This document shows, piece after piece, positions 44,126 through 54,563 of a stretch of DNA of 64,000 nt. This DNA comes from Ilyonectria destructans (Eukaryota; Ascomycota; Sordariomycetes; Hypocreales; Nectriaceae): NCBI GenBank assembly GCA_020740775.1, contig JAHEWK010000001.1, positions 1,426,001 through 1,490,000 on the forward strand, in the 5' to 3' direction. How positions within the stretch are numbered: the first letter of the stretch is position 1; every line of letters starts with the position of its first letter. Made by a program: the position numbers and the translations under genes. The notes beneath the pieces were generated by a model. The model was not told where the DNA came from. It made no database searches and saw only the letters and a list, made by a program, of their open reading frames with translations.

Positions 44126-45594
44126 ATGGTTATAGACACGATGACTTCTAATGAGCCTATCAACTTGCTGCTCGGGTGGCCAACACCAGCGCTTCATCCT
44201 GACCGCAGCTTACTCAACGCCGCCACTGTTGTTCTCGCGGACAATGAGACGTCTACGCCAGCGCTCAGATATGGACCACAGCTAGGTCGCGATGCTTTAC
44301 GACAGGGCGTTGCCTCTTGGCTCACTGATATCTATCACCCCACTGCCGGTGATATCACTTTTGATCGCGTTGGTATCACCGGCGGGGCATCCGTCAACTT
44401 GACCAACATCCTGTTGCGGTTTTCGGATCCAATCTACACGCAACGCGTGTGGATGGTAGAGCCAACATATTTTATGGCATGCCCGATGATTGAGGATGCA
44501 GGCTTGACTGGAAAGTTACGGGGCGTACCCGAGGATGAAGAAGGTCTTGACATTGAGTTTCTCAGGGATGCCATTTCCAAAGCAGACGTCGAGGGTGACT
44601 CTGAGGCAAAACCGATCAAGACTTACCCAAAGCTTTTCAGACACATCGTCTATGCCGTCCCAACCTTTTCAAACCCCAGTGGCAAAATTATGAGTTTGCG
44701 TCGTAGAGAAGAGATAGTGCGACTCGCACGCGAACACGACGCCCTGATCATCACAGACGACGTCTACGATGCCCTGCGATGGCCAGTCGAGGAGAGTGCT
44801 CCCCTTGAAAGGGTTGGACCGCTACCTCCTCGGATTGTTGATGTGGATCGAGCTCTTCCTGGCCAGTCCGAGTGGGGGAACAGCGTGAGCAATGGTTCAT
44901 TCTCCAAGATCATAGCACCTGGAATGCGTGTGGGGTGGTTGGAGGGTACTCCCAAGTTTGTTGAAAATATGGGAAAAGTGTAAGTCTTGATCTACTATTT
45001 TAACTCTTGGCTTATGCTTATGCGACCAGTGGTTCGTCAAGCTCGGGTGGCTGTATTGGTCACTTTTCATCCTCCTTGATATCTCAGATGATTACGACTG
45101 GCGAGTTCACAAAGCATATTGAAAATGTGCTCATTCCAACCTATCGGAGACGATATAACGCCTTACTTGCTGCTATTGACAAATATCTCGTCCCACTTGG
45201 CGTGAAGCTCAATACCGGTTCGTCCTACCAATTCAATGAAGACTCGCCGAAGATTGCGGGCGGTTACTTCCTATACATCACATTCCCAGACGGATTGCCT
45301 CCCGCCGACGAGTTGGCAACATGGGCAAAGACCTCACAGGCTCTCACAATTGCACCTGGGTCTATTTTTACAGTGCGTGGTGATGAGGGGAGCGACCACC
45401 GTTCTAGGACAACCTTTGGACGTGGAGCGCGTCTATCGTGGGCGTGGAATTCGGAAGAGGTTATCGTTGAAGGCGTACAGCGGCTTGCAGTGGTTGTTCA
45501 AGACGCATTGGATGGAAAGGTTGAGCAGAATGAAGACGGCGGACAGACCTTCCTAGCGGCCATGGCTCGCATCGACATTGCAGATACGGCATAA
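44126..45594 (+). CDS. class I/II PLP-dependent aminotransferase (YER152C-like)
   Basis: Two exons, 44126-44979 and 45030-45594, 472 residues; the 50 nt intron joins ...VENMGKV-GSSSSGGCIGHF in frame. Family signs: INLLLGWPTPALHPDRSLL, LRYGPQLGRDALRQGVASWL, ITGGASVNLTNILLRF, the PLP-ring Asp/Tyr region LIITDDVYDALRW, the Schiff-base Lys in SFSKIIAPGMRVGWLEG (Lys ~261) and the substrate Arg region RGARLSWAW near the C-terminus. The NPSGKIMSLRRREEIVRLA segment is standard for fold-type I enzymes. The nearest relatives I recall are yeast YER152C-type 2-aminoadipate/aromatic aminotransferases; the actual amino donor is not readable from sequence. An in-frame second ATG at residue 6 (MVIDTMTSNEP) could be the true start. 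Confidence 0.87.
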
Positions 45595-46529
45595 ACTGGG
45601 CTCTCTACGGCCTCAGAAGAGCCTTAGAATACCAAGTATTTGCAAGACGTAGCGGCCTCTGTCAATTCCTCGAGTGATGATATAATAGAAAATGCATTTC
45701 TGTTTAGGAGAATATTATTTTGGTGGGCAATTTCCTTTTTCCCCTTTTTTGGTTGTACCGGTTCCCAGAATCCGCTCCTTATTCCTCCATCTTCCTCTCC
45801 ACAAATGGCTCTATAGCTGCCCACTCTTCCTCGCTCAGCATATGGAATTGTCTCCCACAAGAGGAAGTCCCTATCCCCCTTGCCAGAGAATCTCTCGCCT
45901 CGCCTACATACTTCCAGAAAATGGCATTGAATGCCCAGCCATTTCTCGGAGCATACGTGAGCCAGAGTCGGCGGGTTTTCCAACTTTCTCTGATAGATTT
46001 AGACAGCACAAATGACGACGCTTGTCCCGCGTTTTGTTTGGCTGGCTTCATACGCGAGATTGCCGAATCTTGAGACAGGTGTCAAAGACCTTGGGCTAAC
46101 AATTGTTGAAGGAAGCCCACTACGGCGGCCGTGGGCTCTGACAACCGGGTCCTCATACAGGCCCCAATTACCTCGCCCTAGCCAGTAATAGTTATGATAG
46201 CGTACACATATTCGACCTTTTGAAAACAATTAATAACTAAGTGGTACTTGTCCAAGACCTTGATAACGCCAGGACCGTTACTGTTGCCTCGGTAGTATTT
46301 TCGACAGTGTCATGGCCATTGTTGTATTCTCGATAGAAATGTATCCCTTACGGACTTTGCCGGCCCTCTGGTGCCTTTGAAACATAAACTTAGACGGCAA
46401 TACTGATCTGCATTGTCACCCTGGTCGTGCTTTTGGCGATAGCTGAGCTACCCGTCCCCACTGTCTCATAGCATGCAGGCTTGACCTGGAGGAAAATTGA
46501 TACGTTTTTTCTCAAGCTGGGCGTATGCG
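45595..46529. other. intergenic region containing a coding-like fragment
   Basis: Between the aminotransferase stop and the kinase stop. Apart from the minus-strand fragment listed separately, frames here look like chance. Confidence 0.4.
45779..46051 (-). pseudogene. coding-like minus-strand fragment, unknown family
   Basis: A 90-codon minus-strand frame from ATG 46051 to a stop at 45779 has strongly protein-like composition (ESWKTRRLWLTYAPRNGWAF, NAIFWKYVGEARDSLARGIG, MLSEEEWAAIEPFVERKMEE). The aromatic-rich LWLTYAPRNGW and SEEEWAAIEPFV look like the C-terminal part of a larger protein, but no upstream exon or start region fits. It could be a short real gene or the stub of a deleted one. 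Confidence 0.35.
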
Positions 46530-48828
46530 TCAAACCTTTCTCGGTGGAGGGGTGACTTGGACTTCGCTTGGAGGAGGAGGAGGAGGAGGAGGAGGAGGAG
46601 GAGGAGGAGGAGGAAAAGGAGGAGGGAGAGGTATTCTTGGATTCCTTGGACGACGTCGAGGGACAACTTTGACTTCGAATGGAGGAGGAATAGGAGGCGT
46701 AGAAGGTTCGATTGGGGAAGGAAGAGGAGGCAAAGAAGGAGGTAGAGGCATTCTTTGACTCCTTGGACGACGTCGGGGGTAATTTTTGACTTCGGTTGGA
46801 GGAGGAAGAGGAGGAGGAGGAGGAGGAGGAGGAGGAGGAGAAAGTATTTGTGGACCCGTTAGACGAGGTCGAGGGTAAATTTTGGATTCGATTTTGACTT
46901 GAATTGGAGTAGGCGGGGGAGGAGGAGGAGGAGAGATGCTTCGACTCGTTTCTCGACGTCGAGGGCGCTTGAATTTATCGACAAACAATAGCTCAGATAG
47001 CCGGTTCTTTTTCTTTTCACTCTCCATCCTCTGACAGAGTCTGTGGATATTGAGTGGTTTGACTCTTAATTCGTGGGGCGTAATAAAAATGTGTCGTTTC
47101 TTGCTTGTTGGCATTTCGGACCCAGTCTTATCAGGCTGAATCTGTGAGCCATCAGCCTTCCCTGCTGGAGGGACTATAACTGGCAGAGCATTCTTTTCGG
47201 AGATTAATGTCGGTTTCGATTGAATTTTGGGTAGATTCGATGGTATCGACCGCTTCTCCCTCGGCTGTGGCTTAGATTCGCCCGAAATTTCCAAACTATG
47301 ACTTTGATTTTGTGTCTGGTGAAAGTCTATACCTGGAAGTCTTGGCCTTTTAGGGAGTATTATGGAGTTTGAATCCTCTTCAGGCTTGAGTGTCTCCGTA
47401 TCGGCCTCAGGGGTGTCATGCTCTGTTACGAAGAGATCTGTCACCTTTTCTGATGCTCTGGATGGTGGAGTGCCGATTTCACTCGACGTAGAAGTGAGGG
47501 AACTTCTGCTGATTTGCTCGACGTTTGTGTCTAGACTTGGGGAGGTAACAGGAGTCGGCCATGAGTTTTGGTTTTCCATCGTTGTCCACGCGGCCGAGGC
47601 TTCGGTCAACTGATCAGATGGCGAGTGTTCGGCGACAGAGCCTTCGGTTATCGAACCAGATGACGGGAGATCAGTCCATGCGGCAGAAGCTTCGGTCGAC
47701 TGGTCAGGCGAGAAGAGATATGAAGGCCCTGTCTCCTGGTGGTGACGATCATCAGAAGGACCCGATTCTTGCAGGTCCTGCACCTGGTTTTGGAACGAGG
47801 CCATCCACGGATGATCCTGTGCCTTGGCTGCTTCAAGCCTCTCGTTTGGATTGACCTTCATGAGCGATTTGACGAAATCCACGGCGTCCTCGCTTGCATT
47901 TGCCTCCTCCATACCCCCGGCAGGAAACTCAACATCGCCTTTGGAGTAATGAACCAGGTTGGCGAGGTTACTGAACGTCCCAGAACCAGTGAGCATTTGA
48001 AAGACTGTTTCGCCAAAGCACCACATATCTGCCAAGCAGGGATTCACACTTCTGGGGTCGTCATGAAATCCAGCTGTTTCGGGGGCCATGAAACCAGGAG
48101 TCCCTCGCACAGTGGTAGAACCAGGTACACCCTCAGTCCGCTTGCTGAGTCCAAGGTCACAGACTTTGACCCACCATTCATCGGGGGGTTTGCTTTTGAT
48201 GAGTATGTTCTATGACGAAAGTCAGAAGTGCGCTCACGAGCGAAGTTCATTGAGTCTTACCGCCGGCTTTATGTCCCTATGGGCGAACTTTGCTTTGTGC
48301 ATCATGATGAGGCCTCCTAAGACTTGAGCCGCAATGTCCTGTGCCTGGTCTTCCGGTAGTCTTCCGACATTTTTTAAATATGCCCTCAAATCGCCGTGTT
48401 CGCAAAACTCGGTGGCGATATGGAGGAATCCATTATATTCATACCACCCGTAGAATTTGACGAAGAATTCATTGTACTAACAGGTCAGTAGAGTCAGGAC
48501 TCGATAGATAAAGAGGGCACCATACCCGATCTTGTGAAAATTTGGCCAGTGCCTCCAATTCACGGATGTACCCTCTTGGGCCAGAGTCGCGATCAGAGAT
48601 GCGGATATGCTTCAAGGCACGGAGCTTCGGTGACCCCGAACTTTCCCTGCGCTGCAACCAAACCTCTCCATATCCCCCATGACCTAGAATCTTTACATGA
48701 CGCCATCGTTCTTGGTTCGGGGCATTTCGGCGGCTTGATGGTTTGGTGTGTATCGTTATGCTGGACTGGAAGGTAGTCGATAATTCCGAGTCACGAACAA
48801 TTTCAGGCAGTTTGTCGCGCTGTGCCAT
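46530..48828 (-). CDS. Ser/Thr protein kinase with long polyproline tail
   Basis: Three exons, complement(46530-48209, 48261-48476, 48526-48828), 732 residues. The kinase domain fills the first ~308: glycine loop LGHGGYGEVWLQ, the Lys in LRALKHIRI, catalytic HRDIKPA ending exactly at the second exon boundary, NILIK, then VCDLGLSKR (DLG rather than DFG, at ~191), RGTPGFMAPE at ~208 and CLADMWCFGETVFQMLTG. DLG occurs in several active fungal kinases, so activity is likely. The remaining ~420 residues are disordered: a Ser/Thr/Glu region with repeated STEASAAWT segments (~335, ~360), then three or four modules alternating a basic patch (YPRRRPRSQRMPLPP; VPRRRPRNPRIPLPPP) with long polyproline runs. 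The polyproline could bind SH3, WW or profilin partners. A cytoskeletal or scaffold link is inference; family placement within AGC/CAMK-like kinases is uncertain. Confidence 0.85.
46570..46614 (+). repeat. (GGA)n microsatellite coding polyproline
   Basis: About 15 perfect GGA units on the plus strand, read as CCT/CCC-type proline codons on the minus strand. A second (GGA)n run of about 13 units is at 46801-46841 and a shorter one near 46918-46933. The purine-rich strand could form G-rich secondary structure, and repeat number may vary. Confidence 0.95.
46801..46841 (+). repeat. second (GGA)n run in the kinase tail
   Basis: Near-perfect GGA/AGG repeat encoding another polyproline block of the same kinase. 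Confidence 0.9.
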
Positions 48829-50187
48829 ATCCCCTTGGCCGTAGAATGGCAGTGGAAGGTCAGGGACGTCTCATAGAGAACGGCGGGATCGAAATGCTGC
48901 TGCTTCGGTTGGGTGACGCTCAAAGACTCGATTGAAGCATGATGGGACAAGTTGCGCGTGGATGTGACGAGAGGGTGATGTCGATAGAAACGGTCTGTCG
49001 ATGGCAGCCTGTATGAACGAGGCGTACTCATTTCCTCACGTGCCAATGGCTGAAGCTGGAGCCATTCAGCTGTGAAGATTGCCGCCACTTGACCGCCACA
49101 GTTGGAATCTGGGGCGGTTGCGATTAGCCCAACTTCACAAGGCAGAATCGGGCTTCGAGTGAAGGCAGAGTAATGTCTTCAACGAAGCTTCTTCTATGAG
49201 AATATATAAGGAAACATGATACCACCAGCCAGGGTCTAGCACTGTCGTTGTGTCCAGATGGTGTGCGTCCCACCCCGCGCCATCCTGATTACTATCTAAG
49301 GTAATTATCCAGCGATAGCATTTGTTATGTCGTTATCGCTGCCGTCCAGCTGCGGGGTAATGGGAATACCGGCGTCGCGTGGCTGGCTGCACAAGGCCTC
49401 CTGGCATATGTATTCACCAAGCCCCTGCGGAATTGGTTGGTGATCGGCGCGCGACTTGCCTTCGATTTCCGATACTTTTACGCCTCTTTACCTACTGCTC
49501 ACCACGCAGCCCACTGGGCCAACCATCCTTGAACACGGGCTACAGCTTCACAGCACCTCCCCTCTACATCTCCGTCTGAGCCGGCACACCTTCTGCAACT
49601 CAGCCGCACGGAGCTAGCAGCCAGAGGAACCCGGTTACTTACCTGTCGCAAACGGTCGTGTACCTTGCTACGTCAACCCTTATGGCGGTTATGAAATTGC
49701 ACAAAACACGAGACAATGCCGTCTGAGCTGGAAGTAACAATGCGGGGCGAACTTGGCTAGCACTCACTCTTCATTGTGAAGGCCATTGTGTCCGCTGATA
49801 TACTCTCTGACAGCTGAGCGCGTGGTAAAAATTGGCCATCTTCTCGATTCTAGTCAAGGCACCGTCTTCTAAATTATCCCGAGCAGCCAAGTGCAATTCC
49901 ATGCATGGTGACTTGACGCACGCATTCTCAATCTGGTTCGGATGGCGTTCTGTGGCTGCCTCAAAAAGACCCCGTCGCAAATCAGACTCAATTGTCAGCG
50001 AGTCACTTAGCTGCTCGAGGTAGATCTTCTACGCACCCTGGTCGCCCATCACTACACGTCTGGATGCCAAACTAGCATCCAGTCCTGTCATCAACTATTT
50101 ATGGCCGATTCCCCTTCCGCTTAGCTCCTAGCGAACTTCCCTTCAATTCTTCCAACCCCGGATTTCAGTCCGCGGACAACATTGCCT
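48829..50187. other. divergent intergenic region
   Basis: About 1.36 kb containing promoters for the kinase (-) and the CorA-like gene (+). No ORF, RNA or repeat is supported. Confidence 0.5.
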
Positions 50188-52536
50188 ATGGCTATCGACC
50201 CGGCCGATCCGGCTCCTTCGGGCCCTGATACATCGGACTCCCTACCAGAATGTGTATGCTATCTACACGATTTCACTTTTCCTCCAGGAGAAGAGGGATC
50301 TCCTGTCGTGTCAATCTCCACGTTATCAGTCGAGGACGACATCCTCGGCAAAACTGAACTACCACGAGTAGCAGATTGGTCCCCTCTCACTTTTCGATGG
50401 CTCCATGTGCCAGTCAACAACATGGCGTGGGTCAAGGTGCGTCAAGTCGTTTGAAATCGATTAGTTGTCATCTTACTGGAGGCCTGACACATATAATTTA
50501 CAAAGCGCTGCGTTGAAAAATTGTCAGCCAACTCTTGCGGGGTTAATGACAATATTTGGCTCTGCAAGGCGAGGCCCAGCCTCTCTCTTGACGTTCCACC
50601 TCATTCCCGATTCATGGAACCATCCTGTGATTTACAGGACCCTAGTAAGTATATCGCATCAATAATTCTGTTCATATCCCTGATTCCACATTGCACTAGA
50701 GCCCATGTCTGCAAGTGATCTAACTAGACGCAGGCGACACCTGCGGTGAGAAAAGAAGCCACCCCTTGCTCTCACTCTACGTCAGTACCTATCTTCTGCC
50801 GAATACACGGAGTTCCATGTTTATACTAATAATATCATAGCTTCCCTATCTGAACTGGGACACGTATGAAAACTTTACAAGGCTGAGAGATACGTACAAT
50901 GTGGGGCCTGAGGTTGTGTCTAATTCCCCAGAGTCAACAAGAGAGGGACTACAGCAGAGTGTTTCCTCCAAGTATCTGAACCACGATCCTCCGCTTCATC
51001 CTCGACGATCACTAGACCAGTTTTACTACTCTTCCCTGAGCGACACCAGAGAAAGGGACGCAGATCAGACTGTGTCTAAATGGACCGGATCACAGAGCAA
51101 AATTGCCGAAGATGGAAGAGACGAAGCGGAGCGAGACAGTCTCATTGTCATGGTAGATCAGCTCTGGGTCTGGGTACTCAATGAGCGTAAGTTCCTTTAC
51201 CGGTGTTTGATATTCGTCAGCTGCTCTAACAATAGGCTACAGACTTCATAGTGTCCTTCTTCCCTTCACACGACTTTCAGTTCAGTGGCCCCTCTACATT
51301 CAGCGCGGATTCCCCTCCGAGCACCTCTAAGTTTAGAGATCTCTACTCCAGCATAAAGTTTCATTCTGGACAGTGCAAAAATGTCTACGATTTGAACTCT
51401 TTGATTGTTGAACAGGCGATGACTTGTTTGTTCGGCCTGGAAAACAGGAAGTTTGGGGATTTGCTAGGCATCTATCGGTGGGCCGTTGGAAACAAGGTGG
51501 GCTCCAGTCGATAATATGCCCCCTCTCTCATGATACTTGTGTCTGATCATAACGCATACAGAGCGCCCGACAAACCATCTACTTTCAAGACTTCCATCGT
51601 GAACAGTCGGAAATCAGCTTATCAAGCCCAGCATACAATGACAGAAAGGAGCTAAAACTCGTCTTGGAAGTGGCTGACGTTCTTGACGAACTCAACATGC
51701 TCTACAGGCTCATGGAAAAGCAACAAGAAGTGCTAGCGTCGCTTCGGAGCGCTCTACATAACCTCATCCCCGGCGCCGAGGACCGCACAGTGAGGCCAAA
51801 TGTGTTGGTGCACCAGAGAGGCGATGGCCACATGGACCTTCAGGGTTCTGGATCCTTTTCAGTGACACAGGACGGCGATGGGTTTGTTAGGCTGAATGCC
51901 GATCACGGAAATCATACGAAGGAGATACGAGGGCTTGCTGGTAAACTGTCCAAGAAAGCGATGCGAGAGTTGGGAACCATCATGAAAGAATTGGGCGGGA
52001 TGAAGAGCGATGCCAAGTACACACACAAAATGGTGAGTTCTCGACCTCACAGGAAAAGGTACCATGAATTGGTCACTAACAGCTTGCACCAGCTTCTAGA
52101 TTTGCTAGACCTGAAACAAAAGTCGGCGAATTTAGTAGAAGTCCGCTCATCCACCAAGCAGGGCCGAGCCGTCATGCTGTTCACCATCTTCACCATCATC
52201 TTTGTCAGTACAGGATCACGCTTCGTCTCGATTATCAACTAACCAGACAAGCTCCCCCTGTCATTTTTCACCTCGTACTTTGGCCAAAACGTGTCGGAGA
52301 TAACTGGCGACGATCAGAACCCAACAAGCGCAGATCTCTGGATGATTGGAGGTAAGCCAGCAACAGTCCTGAAATTTTAACCAATCTAACATATTATGAT
52401 AGGACCGATTAGCGTCGCGGTCATTCTCAGTGCATTGCTGATTGCATATTATATTAGCAATCCTGAAAGTCGACTTTGGCATCTGCGGCGCTGGTGGAGA
52501 CCTCGTATGGATGGTAGTTCCCATCAGGTGTGCTAA
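50188..52536 (+). CDS. CorA-like two-span membrane protein
   Basis: Nine exons, 50188-50436, 50506-50644, 50734-50780, 50841-51186, 51243-51496, 51562-52032, 52093-52203, 52252-52351 and 52403-52536, giving 616 residues with every junction in frame. The large N-terminal part is soluble (WSPLTFRWLHVPVNNMAWVK; VMVDQLWVWVLNE; AVGNK). A helical neck follows (VLEVADVLDELNMLYRLMEK; LRSALHNLIPGAED), then a membrane pair: LFTIFTIIFLPLSFFTSYFG at ~525-547 and PISVAVILSALLIAYYI at ~575-592. The layout is that of fungal CorA-like proteins. The loop reads SYFGQNV where CorA Mg2+ channels have a GMN signature, so ion transport is uncertain. It ends WWRPRMDGSSHQVC. A long intervening segment (HMDLQGSGSF, HGNHTKEIRGLAGK) has no recognised domain. 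Confidence 0.8.
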
Positions 52537-52799
52537 ATATGCACACATTGGGTTCGCTCTCAATCTCGGTTCCTCTACGAAATGATGCTCTATACGGATA
52601 CCACTGTGGATTAATGGCACATAAGCCCCTCAAAGTAGATAAGTCAGGCATCACAAGGAAAGGGAGGCATGATTTAAGTTATTTTACTTTATTTTGATGA
52701 CGATACCATCGTCAACACCTATATTCGTCATTCCCATGGGCTTTTTAATCCCTCGTCATTATCATAGCCGAATACATATTTCCGGCTTCCTTATTTTCC
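52537..52799. other. convergent intergenic spacer
   Basis: Short spacer between the stops of the CorA-like gene (+) and the succinate-semialdehyde dehydrogenase gene (-). No gene is seen. Confidence 0.4.
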
Positions 52800-54563
52800 T
52801 CAGTAGTTGCCAATGGTGATGCTCTTGATGTTCTGGTACTCTGCAAGGCCGTACAGACTGCCCTCCTTTCCGTATCCACTCTCCTTGATACCGCCGAAGG
52901 GAGCCTCGGCGGCGCTGATCTTTCCGGTGTTGGCACCGACCATTCCGACCTGGAGCTTGTTGGCGACGCGCATGACACGGCCGATATCCTTGGAGAAAAA
53001 GTATCCGGCAAGACCGAACTCGGTGTCGTTGGCCAGGCGGAGAGCCTCCTCCTCGGTCTCGAACTCGAAGATGGGGGCTAGGGGACCGAAGGTCTCGTCC
53101 TTGGCGACGGCCATCTCCTGGGTGACACCAGTTAGGACGGTGGGCTGGTGGAAGAAACCGGGCGAGTCGGGGGTGGTGCCGCCGGCGGCGACCTTGGCGC
53201 CCTTGGAGAGGGCATCGGCGACGTGCTCCTTGACCTTGTTGACGGAGGACTTGTTGACGAGAGGACCCTGGGTGGTGGTCTCGTTCAGGCCACCGCCCAT
53301 CTGGAGGGCCTTGACCTTCTCAACCAGCTTGGCGGTAAAGGCGGGGGCAATGCCCTTCTGCACGTAGAGTCGGTTGGCGCTGCAATTGATTAGTATAAGC
53401 TATAGCCAGAGGAGATGAGAGCAACTTACCAGACGCAGGTCTGGCCAGAGCAACGGAACTTGCAGAACATGGCACCCTCGACAGCGAGGTCGACATCGGC
53501 ATCGTCGAAGACAATGAAGGGAGCGTTGCCGCCGAGCTCCAGGCTGACCTTCTTCAAGGTACCAGCGGCAAGCTTGGCGAGCATCTTACCAACACCGGTA
53601 GAGCCGGTGAAGGAGATCTTCTTGACGAGAGGGTTGGTGGCCAGTTCGGTAGCAGCCGCTCGGTCGCGGGTGGGCAGGACCTGGATGGTGGCAGGGGGGA
53701 GACCGGCCTCGATGGCGAGCTTGGTGAAGGCCAGGCAGGAGTAGGGAGTCTCGGAGGGGGGCTTGATGACGACAGAGCAGCCGGCAGCCAGCGCGGGGGC
53801 GATCTTGCGAGTGATCATGGCGGCGGGGAAGTTCCAGGGGGTGATGATGCCGCAGACGCCGACGGGCTCGCGGACGGTCATCAGAGTGGTGTGCGGAGAG
53901 GAGGAGGGGATGGTGACACCGTAGCTTCGCGTAGCCTCCTCAGCGAACCAGGAAATGAAGTTGGCGGCGTAGACGACCTCGCCGGTGGCCTCGCTGAGGG
54001 TCTTTCCGTTCTCGAGACTGAGGATCTTGGCGACTGTGGAGTTTGTCAGTGTGGGAAGTTCGGAGAGGGAAGTTCGGAGAGGGAAGCTCAGAGAGCTCTG
54101 GCCGAGGGCTTCACGTACGGTCATCCTTGTTGGCCATGACGAGCTCATACCACTTCTTCAGGAGCGCGCCTCGGCTGTTGCCAGTTGTGCTCTCCCAGAA
54201 CTTGGTCTGGGCGACCTCGGCGCTCTTGATGGCGGTCTGGAAGTCCTCGAGGGCGCAGTTGGCGACCCGTCCGAGGACGGTGGCAGTGGAGGGCTCTGGG
54301 ATATGGCGGTTAGTTCTCTGGCGGCGCAGCGACGAGGGCGAGTGGGAGACGAACCGAAGACATCGAACTTGTTCTCCTTGGCAACCCACTTGCCGTCGAT
54401 GAAGGCATCCTGAATGAACAGGCTGGAGTCTTTGAGCTGGCGGTGGGAAATCGCGGGTTAGCTACGACGTTCTGGAGATGGAGGGGCAGCGCGACACCTC
54501 TGCGCATAGCGGGGGAGTACTTACGCCGGCCAGGGCCTCGGTGTGGTATTTCTCAGCAGCCAT
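52800..54563 (-). CDS. succinate-semialdehyde dehydrogenase
   Basis: Five exons, complement(52800-53379, 53430-54033, 54119-54295, 54355-54436, 54525-54563), 493 residues, the normal size for fungal SSADH. It oxidises succinate semialdehyde to succinate with NAD(P)+, the last step of the GABA shunt. Family signs: LFIQDAFIDGKWV, GVCGIITPWNFPAAMITRKI, PSETPYSC, SFTGSTGVGKML (nucleotide binding), the general-base Glu in SLELGGNAPFIVFDDA (~262), the catalytic Cys in RCSGQTCVC (~299), and EAPFGGIKESGYGKEGSLYG near the C-terminus, which is characteristic of SSADH. The first exon (MAAEKYHTEALAG) carries no obvious mitochondrial presequence. The catalytic Cys region is interrupted by an intron immediately after TCVC. 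UGA2 is the yeast counterpart, but orthology is not proven here. Confidence 0.93.
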
